A stretch of DNA of 64,000 bases from the NCBI GenBank assembly GCA_949775045.1, contig OX459101.1:10877101-10941100 (forward strand), read 5' to 3'. Origin of the DNA: Metridium senile (taxonomy: Eukaryota > Cnidaria > Anthozoa > Actiniaria > Metridiidae). The notes under the pieces were generated by a model, which did no database searches, had not been told where the DNA came from, and worked only from the letters and a program-made list of their open reading frames with translations. The translations under genes and the position numbers were made by a program. Below are positions 1 through 10,748 of this stretch, piece by piece (position 1 is the first letter of the stretch; the number at the start of each line of letters is the position of its first letter).

Positions 1-215
1 AATGCTTTATACTCGTTCAGAAGTAAAAAGAGTATAAGGGTCATTTTTATCTGGCTATGTTACTGAAAGTAAGCTTAGCTGCCAAAAACATCACACAGGC
101 GTACCTTTAGGGGTTGAAAGTAACAAGGCTTGAACAGTTCTTTTATTCAGTGGTCGTTTTCGAAAACCGACTGCCGATCAGCCCTACCACTTGGACCAAG
201 GTAGTACCCCTAGAG
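1..215 (-). mobile_element. Inverted partial copy of CCTAAAAGGTAC-type TIR element
   Basis: Read on the minus strand, this matches the left half of the TIR element at 2001-2328: terminal block with ccaagtggtagggctgatcg, the GTTTTCGAAAACGACC block, CAACCCCTAAAGGTACG and the AATGACCCTTA block, in the same order. It lies in opposite orientation about 1.8 kb away. The far end is outside the window for this copy, but units 2 and 3 show the same fragment. Confidence 0.6.
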
Positions 216-963
216 TGTGTTAACTCCCTCCCTCAGAGGGGACGGATCTTCAGAGGGGACGGATGTTCATCTACGATCTTCAATTAGGAAATTTCTCTCC
301 ACAAAATAATGTTTTCAAGTATCGCGCTCTAGTCCTCAGAATAATCATTTTATTTTTAAAAAAAACTTCAGATTCCACGTAAGCTGGCAAATGATGATTG
401 TTATCTATATTTGTGCTTGCCAAGTTTGCAAAAACTATAATTATCGAGTGACAGCTGAAAAATGTTAAAAGCGTTTGTAAACGCCTAGTCTAAGGATCAA
501 CGGGCTGATTAGTGGGCGTGTCGCGACCACCGACTAAGTGCTTAGGTTAAATGTAAAGACTATATTTTACTGGATCGGAGTGGCGGTGAATTAGGTCTCC
601 ACGAGAGAGATTAATTCTTACCGACCAACACGTAAACTAAAATACAACTTTTAACAATTCTAAATGAACTAATCTACGATAACAACTTTCATAAATACAT
701 ATATGCGTATAATAACAATCAAATTATCAATAAAGTATAGCATTCATTTAAAGCAATAACATGTGTGCGAGGAGCCGAAGGATAGTCTCGTAAATCAAGT
801 AACAAATTAATACGAAGATATAATATAAATAATTGAATTAACAGCAATACAATAGTTATGTTATAAGCGATAGTACTCTATAAAAGCTAAGTAGTTCTAC
901 TGAATTTAAACTAGTAGCACAAGTAATATGGAACTCGGTAACAAAATGTACAAAAACAATCTT
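216..963. other. Non-coding; contains old copy of gene A intron 1 sequence
   Basis: No gene seen. Bases 295-480 resemble 23395-23570 inside intron 1 of gene A (shared TCGAGTGACAGCT, CAGAATAA, CATTTTATTT and AAAATGTT blocks in the same order), evidence for a duplication older than the tandem array. The rest is AT-rich. Units 2 and 3 have about 45 extra bases near the AGGTCTCCACGAGA motif (26285 and 48780). Confidence 0.55.
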
Positions 964-1612
964 AAGCTACGGTAATACGAGCAACAAATTCGTCCAACTT
1001 GTCTCGCAATTCGCAACATCGCTGCAGAACAAGTTGGAAAGCGATGTTGCTCGTTTTTCCACCCGCGTGTTGCAAGTTGAAAAAGTTTGTTGCAGAAAGT
1101 AGAAGATCGTTCTACTTTTTGCAGCAAAACTTGTAGATGTTGCTCGTATTACCACACCAACCCAACTTGTCTCGCAGCAAAATGACGTCAAGCACACCGC
1201 CATGTTTGTTTACTCGCTGTATTAACCAATCAGAAATCAGAATTCAACTCAACTTGCAACAAGCCATTTTGACGCGAGACAAGTTGGTACGCGGGTGGAA
1301 AAACGCGCAACATCCAGGGGCGGATCCTGGATATTGAGAAAGGGGGGGCCGGCCAATTAAAATGGTTCAGTGTCCCATCGACCGCCGAAGGCGGGAGTAT
1401 CTAGGGGGGTCTGGAAAATTTCCCAGAAAATTTTAAAATTGAGACCGTCAGAGATGCGATTTCCAGCATTTTGAGTGATCATTTATTCAACAAAAGGGGG
1501 GGGCCGCGGCCCCTTCGGCCCACCCCTAAATCCTGACATCGCTTTCCAACTTGTTTTGCAGCAATGTTGCGAGACAAGTTGGACGAATTTGTTGCTCGTA
1601 TTACCGTAGCTT
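964..1612. mobile_element. Palindromic MITE with long terminal inverted repeats
   Basis: Begins AAGCTACGGTAATACGAG and ends with its reverse complement CTCGTATTACCGTAGCTT; the arms continue with ACAAGTTGG / CCAACTTGT blocks and CGAGACAAGTTGG motifs, so much of the element can fold back. It has no credible coding capacity; short open frames here arise from the palindrome. In this unit it is lengthened by the 221-bp insert at 1315-1535; the intact form is 423 bp in units 2 and 3. Confidence 0.8.
1315..1535. mobile_element. Nested 221-bp insertion with ACATC target duplication
   Basis: Starts CAGGGGCGGATCC, ends AAATCCTG and is flanked by ACATC at 1310-1314 and 1536-1540. Units 2 and 3 have the uninterrupted site (CAACATCG then TTTTCC or CTTTCC). 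It is GC-rich (GGGGGGGCCGGCC and GGGGCCGCGGCCCC) against AT-rich surroundings. The CAGGGGCGGATC start is reminiscent of hAT-type termini, but the apparent 5-bp duplication does not fit the usual 8 bp, so the superfamily is left open. Confidence 0.75.
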
Positions 1613-1681
1613 TACAAAAGGTACAAGCAAATACAACTTTAAAGAAACTAAACTTATTAAAAACAACTAAGCTGTACTTAC

Positions 1682-1808
1682 ATATCGGTCCCGCTTGACT
1701 CTAAAGGCCAAAGATTTACGACGAAGTTTTCCAAAGCGAAGTTTCAATGTTACACCCAAAAAGAGCAACTACAATATCCTAAATAGGACGCTAAACTAGC
1801 CTTTTATA
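1682..1808 (-). promoter_or_regulatory. Candidate TATA promoter and non-coding first exon
   Basis: On the minus strand CGCGCATATAAAAGGC (TATAAAA at 1802-1808) is followed about 120 bp later by a strong donor-like GATAT|GTAAGTAC (donor G at 1681). No ATG-led frame lies between. The same arrangement occurs at 27299 and 49794. In unit 2 this promoter would point toward gene A of unit 1, 3.3 kb downstream, so it could be a distal 5'UTR exon of that gene. Sequence motif only; transcription is inferred. Confidence 0.35.
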
Positions 1809-2000
1809 TGCGCGTGGTGACGCTGAAGGGACCGACTTTGCGGTTAACACGAAAACCAAGTTAATGCATTACAATAAATAGCCCAAGCAAAAAAAGGCAG
1901 GTTACAGGCCATGTACTGTTAACATTACCAAAAATGGCTCCAAATCAACGATTTTTCGATTGGATATAATCTATACAAAATGGCCAAGAAGGGGCTTAAA

Positions 2001-2328
2001 CCCGGGGATGTACTCCCTTTGTTCAGTTGGTAGAGGTGATCGGCGGAGGTTTTGAAAACGATCCCTAAAAGGTACGCACAGACAAAAATATAACTTTTAA
2101 AGCCTTGTTGGTGTTCAACCCCTAAAAGGTACGGCTATGCGATGTTCTTGCCAGCCAAGGTTACTCTTGAGCAACAAAGCAGAGTTAAAATGACCCTTAC
2201 AGGTACGGAATCATGTCATGTAATATATTTTTGAGTCAGGACCCTAAAAGGTACCCACATGAAATATTTTTAACCCTAAAAGGTAAGCCGATCACCCCTA
2301 CCACTTGGACAAAGGGAGTACACCCCCA
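2001..2328. mobile_element. TIR element with internal CCTAAAAGGTAC repeats
   Basis: Left end (…GTACTCCCTTTGTTCAGTTGG…GATCGGC) and right end (GCCGATCACC…CCACTTGGACAAAGGGAGTAC) are inverted repeats of about 47 bp. GGGGCTTAAA flanks both sides (1991-2000 and 2329-2338), a probable target duplication. The interior holds four to five spaced copies of CCCTAAAAGGTAC. It is non-coding. The terminal GTTCAGTTGGTAGAG resembles a tRNA A box, but no tRNA fold follows. Confidence 0.75.
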
Positions 2329-2774
2329 GGGGCTTAAAATGAAGATCTTTGATATGCTATAGCTAATGCAAAATGACCAAAAATGGCTCAAAAGGACGAA
2401 TGTATAAACTAGACGGACAGACGGACGGAAACTGGGATAAGCATGCCTTGTGAAATCATAAGTTCAACAATCTCATAATATTGGTTCCCAGGCCTTTCTC
2501 TCCAGTCTTGATTACGTGATTCGGGTCTAGTAGCATTGTTCATTTCACATATTTGTGTTTCATCGTGATGATTGGTTGATTTGCAGGATGCGTGTGACAG
2601 ACAGACAGATACACACTCGATCATTGACAGACCTCGTTCGGTGTTTGTCACTTGATTCAGCAGGGCGTGGTCGGAGGTTCCACTTTATATCATCATTGGA
2701 TGGTCGTTCAAGGAGGATTGTACTGTTTAATGAACAATGGTAATTACTTGTTTGATTGTTATAGTATAAATAGT

Positions 2775-2990
2775 TAGCACTATCATTATCACAACCATCA
2801 TCATCAATATCACAACCATCATCATCATCATCATCACAACCATCATCATCAATATCACAATCATCATCATCAATATCACCATAATTAAATAATTAGAGTC
2901 TTCATTATCACAATCATTACTATATCACCATTATCACCATCGTTAAATAATAATCACCATCATTATCACAATCATCATCCTCATTATCAG
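2775..2990. repeat. Imperfect (ATC)n microsatellite
   Basis: Runs of CATCATCATCAATATCAC and related steps, in the intron-like gap of gene B. Equivalent tracts lie at 28272-28480 and 50762-50970 with small length differences between units. Confidence 0.85.
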
Positions 2991-3126
2991 TATCTTTTAT
3001 CTGTCGGTCACTAAGGAGAGTCTAGTTATAATGTAATTTGAAAACAGGCCAGAAGGAAAATTCCCCATAGCAACCTAGCGTTGCTATGGACGCTCCGAAT
3101 TTGAAAAATCGTATTGCATAGTAGAC

Positions 3127-3619
<493 letters not shown>

Positions 3620-5988
3620 GACTCTTTATTGAAGCTACTTGTTTTTCTATTTACAACTTTGCGTGAATAAATTATTCCTGGGCTAAGCTGTATTTTTTTT
3701 TTTAAGGGGGAGGCAGTCTTTAGCTTTGGTCCTCAATCATTCCTTTGTCATTGTATCATATTGGTAGAATGTTTTAACTATCTCAGTATTTTGGGTTATA
3801 ATTCATTTTTGGCTTTTCATAAGTAGATAACGTCCTTCTTCTTTGTCGCCTATTGTAATATGTTGGATAATTTCTGATTGAAGGGTTTTGTGATAATTAC
3901 TGAGAAAGTCGAATACTAAGTTGACTTGGACGACCTTGTGGCTCGGGTATAATTCTTTGATTCCACTTCGTAGTTCTCTATACTTGTCATGCTTTTCATT
4001 GCTTCTCTCCATGATCTTACCTACTGAACACACTGTACCCTCTAACAAAAGCCATTGTTGTCTTTCCTTGTCATAGATTGCCATATCGATTTTGTTGGCG
4101 TGGTTACTGGGGGCCTTTTTCAGGTGGAACTGCGTGTTCCACATAACTTTGACTTTATCATTTTCCACTATTAGCTGTGGTGTACTTTGCTCATACCATG
4201 GTCTGGAGTGATCATTCTCAAGCCATACATATTCAGGAGATAATGATAAAAAGGTCTTAGCAGTTTGTCGTGTCTCGATGTATATAGACTTTGCGCGATC
4301 TGTGAACAGCTGCATAACACGTGAGTGACTGATTCTTTGCTTCCTTTGCACATTCGGCATTTGGTGTCTTCTATTGGTTGTTGTAGTTTGTTTTTCTTGT
4401 ACAACTTTGTTGGTAGTAGTTGCTGTCTTATATTAGTGTTGACGCTATATACCACATCTGGTATATTTTTCCACTTCTGAAACACTATCAGACTATCAGA
4501 TGAGATGTTATTGTCTTTGTTTTGTATCGTTGTCAATGCACCAAGCCACTTCTGTTCTTCTCCTTCTTTCCTTAGTTTGTTATGCCTTGCAGTGGTAAGG
4601 AATCCTGTTATATATTTAGGGCTAGATTGTTCAACCTCTAGTGATACTTCCTCGTTGGCCATGGTCGTCTTTGTATTGTCAAACACACATGTTATGTTGA
4701 GTTCTTCAGCGTATTTCTGCGCGTCTTTCAGAACCGATTTAAATCTCTTCGTTGTCTTTCTTTCTTCAAATCTTCTTACTAGGTCTATTCTTGGGTCTTG
4801 GTTTCTTGCTATGTAATTAGCTACTTTGATCTTTGTTTCTTTGTATGTCATTTTTACTTGCTTGAAGCCTTTTCCTCCCATGTTACAGGGTAAGTACATT
4901 AGCTTAGTTGATTCGCTTGTATGTAATCCACCATTCTCTTGAACAATTTTTCTTGTTTCTCTGTCAAGGTGTTTAAGGTCGTTTATGAGCCAGTCAGATG
5001 TCCACATGTGGTACATTAACACAGGGATGGCAAATGTGTTGGTTGCTTTAATTTTTCTTGGTATTGAGATGTTTGAAGACCATAGTACACTTAACCTCTT
5101 TAGGTATTCTTCACTGGCGTACTTGTAAACTTCTTTGTCGAGTTGTGTGAAGTTTTCAAATTTTCCAAGAAATTTGTATTGGTCATTGGTATCTATCACA
5201 TGGATAGTGTCTTTCTCATTCAGTGAGAGGTTTTCAGTAGGTGTTATCTTTCCTCTGACAACATTGACTGTAGCACACTTATCCATGCCCCACTCTAGGC
5301 CGATATCCCTGAACATGCCTTCCATTCGTCGCGTTTCTACCATTGCTGCCGTTGATGACTTGTGGAACGTTTTAAGGTCGTCTACGTAGAGTAGATGTGT
5401 TAACTTGTGGTCTTGTAATTTCGTAAGTGTGTATCCTTGGTTGTTCCGTAAGCACCATGCAATTGGGTTTAGGCACATTGTGAAGAGTCTGACACAGAAG
5501 GAGTCCCCTTGTAATATTCCTCGGTGCAATTTGATTGGGCCGATGTGGGATTTTCCGTCCTTAGCTTGTACTTCAAGGGTGATTTTCCAGTTTTTCATGA
5601 TGTTCTTGATAAGTGTTGTTATTTTTGTAGGTAGTCCGTGATGTTGTAGACACAGTTCTAGCCAGTTGTGTGAAACAGAGTCAAATGCCTTCTTTACATC
5701 CACCCATACGCATGTGATATTCTTTTTGTTGAATTGTGCGTCTTCCAAGATAGCTTTATCAATCAGAAGATTATCTATGCATCCCATAGCTCCCGATCTG
5801 CATCCTCTTTGATCAATTTGCATTATTTGATAGCAGATTTCGTGTTTCTCTAACAACTTGTCTACAATTGACGTTATTGCTTTATAGAGAGTGTTCAAAC
5901 ATGTTATTGGTCGATGGTCTTTAGCTGTAGGATCTCCATTTTTGGTAACATGACACACCTTCCTTCTTGCAGCCACATAGGGAGTGAG

Positions 5989-5990
<2 letters not shown>
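3620..5990 (-). pseudogene. RLE-type non-LTR retrotransposon, subfamily 1 (R2/R4-like), broken
   Basis: Minus-strand frames 5976-4171 and 4360-3803 together encode a reverse transcriptase (RPITCLN, WVDVKKAFDSVSH, ILQGDSF, YVDD), a C-x2-C-x8-H-x4-C finger (CRMCKGSKESVTHVLCSC) and a restriction-like endonuclease tail with K-I-D…E-G-T, the order of R2-superfamily elements. The 5' part is missing: only the end of the pre-RT region (LPMWLQEGRCVMLPK) survives, in a different frame from the RT. Unit 1 has an additional one-base loss near 4222 (CTCAAGCCATAC against CAAGACCATAC in unit 2) that splits RT from endonuclease. Both ends are (TTA)n. No activity is expected from this copy. Confidence 0.85.

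Positions 5991-6050
<60 letters not shown>
5991..6050. repeat. (TTA)n tract at the 5' side of the RLE element
   Basis: Twenty ATT steps directly abutting the truncated 5' end of the element. The corresponding tracts in units 2 and 3 are 110 and 91 bp, and there a 35-bp non-repetitive stretch separates the element from the repeat; in unit 1 that stretch has been lost. Confidence 0.85.
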
Positions 6051-6154
6051 GACTTCAATCTATCTTTAGTAAGTAGATGGTATAACATACTACAGAAAGT
6101 TGCTTTAAAGCACATATTTTTTCGGTTAAAAATTGGCCAGGTCGTAAAAATACT

Positions 6155-6610
6155 AACAGTTTCATTTTTGCGGTGTTACAAATTTCATTTTCATTGCCGA
6201 TCGTCTATGTTAAACGCATCTTATACTAATTTACTCACTAGTTTCCATTTATATATCAAAATACAGCAATATGGTTAATCTTACCTTCATTTCGACGATG
6301 CTTCGAGGTACGGTACAACACTACGCAAGGAGATTCATCAATTAGTTCAGCTAAATGTATAAATAATTAAAATGACAAAATTTAATAAATCGACTTTAGC
6401 TTGGTTAGAAGGGTTGTAAAGAATTGCTGAATTAATAATCATGTTCCACAAAAAAGACGGGTATAATAGATTTTATCTCCATGGAGAAATTGCTTGTTTG
6501 AAGAATATAACATTATTTTTTTTATCTAGTCCAACATAAAATAAGCATTATTGGAGTTTAGATGATAAATATTTAATGTGTTGAATGGAATCCCTTATAG
6601 TCCAATCAAA
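6155..6610. repeat. Duplicate of the gene A first-exon and upstream region
   Basis: Matches 23895-24425 in order: AACAGTTTCATTTTTGCGG, GCCGATCGTCTATG, TTACTCACTAGTTTCC, the ATGAAG exon with its donor, ACACTACGCAAGGAGAT, and GCATTATTGGAGTTTAG. This shows gene B and gene A share 5' ends by duplication older than the tandem array. Equivalent copies are at 31736-32180 and 58417-58860. Confidence 0.75.
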
Positions 6611-6685
6611 TGACGGCGAAAAAGGGTTCAATCCTTAACTAATTGAAACAAAAAGCTTTTTCGACGGTTTCTTACTCAGAATTTA

Positions 6686-9600
6686 ATAATAATAATAATA
6701 ATAATAACTTTATTATAGCCCTTTACACAAGTTTCAAAGTGCTTTACAAAATTACATGATCAAAAATTCCTAAAAATTACATATGATAAATATATATAAA
6801 ATGATAACTATTTACTAATAAAACTATCTACAAATAAGCATTTAAAAGGAAAACTACAGATCTAATATATATTATAAATATGCTTCTTTAAATAAATACG
6901 TTTTAAGTTTCTTCTTAAAAATATTTACACTATCACATAATCTTATATCTTGAGGAAGATTATTCCATAAAATGGGACCACAGACGGAAAAAGCTCGTGA
7001 TCCATACGTCTGTAATTTAAACTTAGGTATAGCTAGTAAACCTTTATTAGATGACCTAAGAACACGAGACGGTTGATAATTATGTATTAACTCACTAATA
7101 TAAATTGGTGAAATACCATTTAGTGCTTTATATACAAAAAGAAGAATCTTATATTTTATTCTTTGCTCTACCGGGAGCCAATGTAACTCCATCAATACCG
7201 GTGTAATATGATCGTATTTCTTAGACTGACTTATAACTCTGGCTGCACTATTCAGAACATATTGCAAACGTTGTATAAGATGTTTGGGTAAACCAAACAA
7301 CAAAGAATTACAAAAATCTATCTTAGACGTTACGAAAGCATGTACTAGGACTTTAGTAGTATCATAGCTTAAATATTTTCTAACACGTGATAGATTTCTA
7401 AGATGGTAAAAAGCTGACTGACAAACTGTGGTTATCTGTTTTTCAAAACATAGAGTCCTATCAAAAACTACCCCAATGTTTCTTGCATTATCAGAGACTT
7501 TAATGAGTTCATTAGCAGCATAAATAGAGTCTAGTGGTGGTGTTGGACGATGCTGTGCATGAAGTAGCAGGAATTCTGTCTTATCGTTATTTAGTTTCAA
7601 GTTGTTACTCAGCATCCAGCTATCAATATCACGTATGCATGCTTCAACTTTGTGCTTACACGATACCATATCATTTCCAACGGAGCAATTAAATGTGTAA
7701 TAGACCTGTGTGTCATCTGCATAGAAATGGAAAGAAACGCCATGATGTCGCATTATGTCACCTAGTGGAGACGTGTACAACGTAAACAAGACAGGGCCCA
7801 AAACAGATCCCTGAGGTACACCAAACTCCAGGTTGATTGAGTCAGATGATTCATTTTCGACATGGATGACTTGTGTACGATCATTTAGATAGGATTGAAA
7901 CCATGACAAAGCTTTTCCACGAACCCCAAAACGAGAAGACAGTCTTGATAGTAGAATATGGTGAGCAACCGTGTCAAAGGCTGATGACAAGTCTAGAAGT
8001 AACAAAACGACACATCTGTCATCATCAATGGCTCGAAGAATGTCATTTTGTACTCTTAGAAGGGCGGTTTCCGTACCATGACACACTTTATAAGCAGATT
8101 GAAAACATTCGGTCAAATTATTGCCATTCAAATAGTCATTTAGTTGAGACCCAACCACCTTCTCACAGCATTTGGAGACAAAAGGAAGATTTGATATTGG
8201 TCTGTAGTTAAGTAGTACTTCATGGTCAAGCGATGGCTTTTTAAGTAGAGGATACACAGCAGCTTCCTTTAGAGATTTAGGCAGTTCAGAAAATTCCAGA
8301 GATAGATTGACAATACGGGTGATTATAGGATACAATACATCAGTACACTCTTTCATGATGGACGATGGAATGGGATCCAGAACACAAGACTTGATAGTTG
8401 ACACACCAACAAGAGATGTTAGATCCTCAACAGTGATTTGCTGGAACTTGCACAATTCTGATCGACAGCTGTTTGTATCAGGAAATGGATCAACAATATC
8501 TGCACTTTTAGCCTTGAGGTCGCTACTGAGTTTAGAGATCTTACCATGGAATAACTCAGCAAACTTATTAGCAAGAGATATATTGCAGTCAGATGAAGGC
8601 AGTTTCTTCTCTGGTTTACGATGGAGTAATTTATCTACAGTTGAGAATAGTGCTTTGGGATTTGACTGATTCTTGTTGATCAGAGTAGAATAGTATGCCA
8701 TCTTAGAATCATGAATACACTTGTTGACCACCTTACATTGTTCTACGAACATGTCTTTATGAACAGTCAATCCTGATTTAAGCCAATGTCTTTCCAATCT
8801 ACGCCTCTTTTGTTTCTCAACTTTAATATTCTCAGAATACCATGGTGCGGATGGTCGTAGTGTAATGCAGCATGTCTTCATAGGAGCATGTTTGTCGAGC
8901 AGATATGTAAGGTCTTGATCATAACTACTGACAAGGTCAGCAACATCTATGGTACTATCGTCTACAGCAACAACTGGCAATTGAGTCAGATCTTGTTGAA
9001 ACGTTTGAATGTTTATAGACTTGATTTTTCGGTAAGAAATTGTCTTTCTTTCAAATGGTGGCTTAGTTAAAGATAGTAAACAGTTGACTGCATAATGGTC
9101 GGATATGGCCGGATCTGTCACTGAGAACCTGCTTGCACAGGACTCATCCGATCTTGTTATAATAAGGTCCAAAGTATGTCCACTTTTGTGAGTAGGTGAA
9201 GTTATATGTTGAATCAAATTAAAAGTATGAAGCAGTTGAATAAATCGGTGAGTAGTAGCGTCAGTTGGTTTATCTACATGAAAATTAAAGTCACCAACAA
9301 TTAGCAAAGAACCACAAGTAGTTACCAATTGTTCAAGAAGTTTAGGAAATTCTTCAAAAAAGAGAGCTAGTGTGCCGCCATTTGACTTTGATGGAGGAGG
9401 TCGATAAACCACAACAAGTCGCAGAGTGACATTAGACATTTTCCATAGTAACAGATCAATGAACTCGAAAGACTTGAAAGAATGTTTTATGTTGGTTTGT
9501 TTTTTAAACTTAAGAGTTTTCTTATGAAGAACAGCCACTCCGCCGCCACGCGATCCTCTTGAATTACTTGACAAAGTATAGCCAGTTGGACATAATTCAG

Positions 9601-9956
9601 AAACCACATTTCCATCAGTCGAAGAAAGCCATGTTTCAGTCAGTGCAAGAATATCCATATCCAGATCAACTACATAGTCTTTTAATGCAAGTGTCTTGTT
9701 TCTGACAGATCTTGAGTTCAAAAGAGAAAAATTCACCGCATTTGATCCACGTAAAACCGGTTGAAATGGCAATCTTTCGATGGTTATTACATTGTTGACA
9801 TTGCGAGTTATCCGACCATGACTAGGTTTGTAATTATTCAAGTTGCAAGTTGGTCTATGCAAATTAGGTAAAGAAGTACGTCTCGAAATTACAGGTTTAA
9901 TAGCGTTAGTTTTACTATTTGTCGATGACGAATATCCTCCACGATGTCCACGGACA
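6686..9956 (-). mobile_element. CR1/L2-type APE non-LTR retrotransposon insertion, unit 1 only
   Basis: Units 2 and 3 read CAGAATTTATTCCTCTACAAC across the site; unit 1 keeps CAGAATTTA and TCTACAAC with 3.27 kb between, so this is a clean insertion with loss of a few target bases. On the minus strand the 3' end is a short UTR closing with (TTA)n (6686-6711). The 5' end falls inside the open frame, so the element is 5'-truncated at or just before ORF2. Insertion must post-date the split of unit 1 from the other units, or the empty form was restored by exchange. Confidence 0.9.
6872..9955 (-). CDS. CR1/L2-type ORF2: APE endonuclease plus reverse transcriptase
   Basis: About 1,027 codons open to the insertion junction, with no ATG near the start, so the true start is lost or lies beyond the truncation. 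Numbering from the leucine codon at 9862: APE-like endonuclease from about residue 40 to 265 (LNSRSVRNK, ALTETWLS with the catalytic Glu, VGDFNFH, ISDHYAV), a linker, then reverse transcriptase (YRPISNLP, LDLSSAFDTV, GVPQGSVLGP, FYADD near 714-717) and the typical CR1/L2 tail (HITPVLMELHWLPV, YKALNGISP). Length fits a nearly complete ORF2. All catalytic motifs that I can see are intact, unlike every other retroelement copy here. Role: target-primed reverse transcription of its own RNA. Confidence 0.9.
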   Translation of the reverse strand, partial: VRGHRGGYSSSTNSKTNAIKPVISRRTSLPNLHRPTCNLNNYKPSHGRITRNVNNVITIERLPFQPVLRGSNAVNFSLLNSRSVRNKTLALKDYVVDLDMDILALTETWLSSTDGNVVSELCPTGYTLSSNSRGSRGGGVAVLHKKTLKFKKQTNIKHSFKSFEFIDLLLWKMSNVTLRLVVVYRPPPSKSNGGTLALFFEEFPKLLEQLVTTCGSLLIVGDFNFHVDKPTDATTHRFIQLLHTFNLIQHITSPTHKSGHTLDLIITRSDESCASRFSVTDPAISDHYAVNCLLSLTKPPFERKTISYRKIKSINIQTFQQDLTQLPVVAVDDSTIDVADLVSSYDQDLTYLLDKHAPMKTCCITLRPSAPWYSENIKVEKQKRRRLERHWLKSGLTVHKDMFVEQCKVVNKCIHDSKMAYYSTLINKNQSNPKALFSTVDKLLHRKPEKKLPSSDCNISLANKFAELFHGKISKLSSDLKAKSADIVDPFPDTNSCRSELCKFQQITVEDLTSLVGVSTIKSCVLDPIPSSIMKECTDVLYPIITRIVNLSLEFSELPKSLKEAAVYPLLKKPSLDHEVLLNYRPISNLPFVSKCCEKVVGSQLNDYLNGNNLTECFQSAYKVCHGTETALLRVQNDILRAIDDDRCVVLLLLDLSSAFDTVAHHILLSRLSSRFGVRGKALSWFQSYLNDRTQVIHVENESSDSINLEFGVPQGSVLGPVLFTLYTSPLGDIMRHHGVSFHFYADDTQVYYTFNCSVGNDMVSCKHKVEACIRDIDSWMLSNNLKLNNDKTEFLLLHAQHRPTPPLDSIYAANELIKVSDNARNIGVVFDRTLCFEKQITTVCQSAFYHLRNLSRVRKYLSYDTTKVLVHAFVTSKIDFCNSLLFGLPKHLIQRLQYVLNSAARVISQSKKYDHITPVLMELHWLPVEQRIKYKILLFVYKALNGISPIYISELIHNYQPSRVLRSSNKGLLAIPKFKLQTYGSRAFSVCGPILWNNLPQDIRLCDSVNIFKKKLKTYLFKEAYL

Positions 9957-10676
9957 TCTACAACATATCAAAAGTCACAAAAAATCACAGTTCGGGAAAG
10001 CTATGAAAAACAGCATCAAAACTTTCAATAGAAAGAATATAGGGAAGCCACAGGGAGCCCAAATCTCAAAAAAAAAAAAATGGAAATGACATAAAGAAAG
10101 CCGGGAATTTACAAATAACGCTAATATAAACAAGAAAAATATGTTTTTGAGCAGAATTCACAGTATTTAATCAGTACCAAAATATGAAATTTACAATCTG
10201 GATTGACGCTTGTTTTAAGGACGCAACAGATCGCTCCTATAATTTTGCTACTTCTGTTTTGAGTCAAGTACTATATCTGAAAACAGCAAAACATTAACAC
10301 TATGACGTGCGTTAATTGCAGGGATCATTATATTGTTGCTCTGTCGGGCCTCTTCTGCAGAACTCGGGTGATTACTCGATTGTTCTTCCATGGAAATTAG
10401 ATGGTATTGCGTTGCCGACATTGTCACATATCAAACTCATTGCCTACAAATTTGAACATTTGCTCTAACTAGGATCCAGGCTGCCGCGGACAACCGAGAT
10501 CATGAGTAAACATGGCTTGTGAAATGCCAAGGCGAAAAATAAAGGTACCTAATCGTTATATAAATGAAGTATTCTCGGGCCGGGTCAATTCCTCAAAGGA
10601 AAAGAGAAAAGAAAACACAAGACCAAAAACTTTACCCCGTTGTAATTGCAATTATAGAAGACCGAAAAAATTTCGG
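9957..10676. other. Non-coding or unassigned, with a small Lys/Asn-rich open frame in unit 3
   Basis: No recognised gene. In unit 3 the equivalent plus-strand stretch (58846-59106) reads an 86-codon Lys/Asn-rich frame containing HIKSPKKSEFGKALKNSIK; in unit 2 part of it is open, and in unit 1 the CR1-type insertion cuts it. I do not recognise the sequence and treat it as chance or relic. The remainder includes an A-rich stretch near 10070. Confidence 0.4.
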
Positions 10677-10748
10677 GACTTCAAAGGGATTTGAACCCAT
10701 GACCTTTGCAGAACCGGTGCAATACTCTACCAACTGGGCTATGAAGCT
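10677..10748 (-). tRNA. tRNA-like sequence, anticodon position GGT (Thr-like), probably a relic
   Basis: On the minus strand, 72 nt fold as a cloverleaf: acceptor AGCTTCA / TGAAGTC (one mismatch and one G-T), A box TAGCCCAGTTGG, D stem with a C-A mismatch, perfect five-pair anticodon stem TTGCA / TGCAA around loop CCGGTTC, five-base variable loop, and B box GGTTCAAATCC with one T-T mismatch in the T stem. Position 33 is C instead of the near-invariant U. It may be a diverged tRNA gene or a tRNA-derived SINE head; no CCA or SINE tail was recognised. Confidence 0.5.

Noticed and set aside
906..1337. Several 60-110-codon frames on both strands over the palindromic MITE (and equivalents at 26623-27290, 49118-49785)
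   Set aside because: The mirrored sequences come from the inverted repeats; no ATG-led conserved frame, and no known domain.
2011..2075. tRNA A-box-like GTTCAGTTGGTAGAG in the TIR element
   Set aside because: No B box at the right distance and no cloverleaf; the similarity is limited to the terminal repeat.
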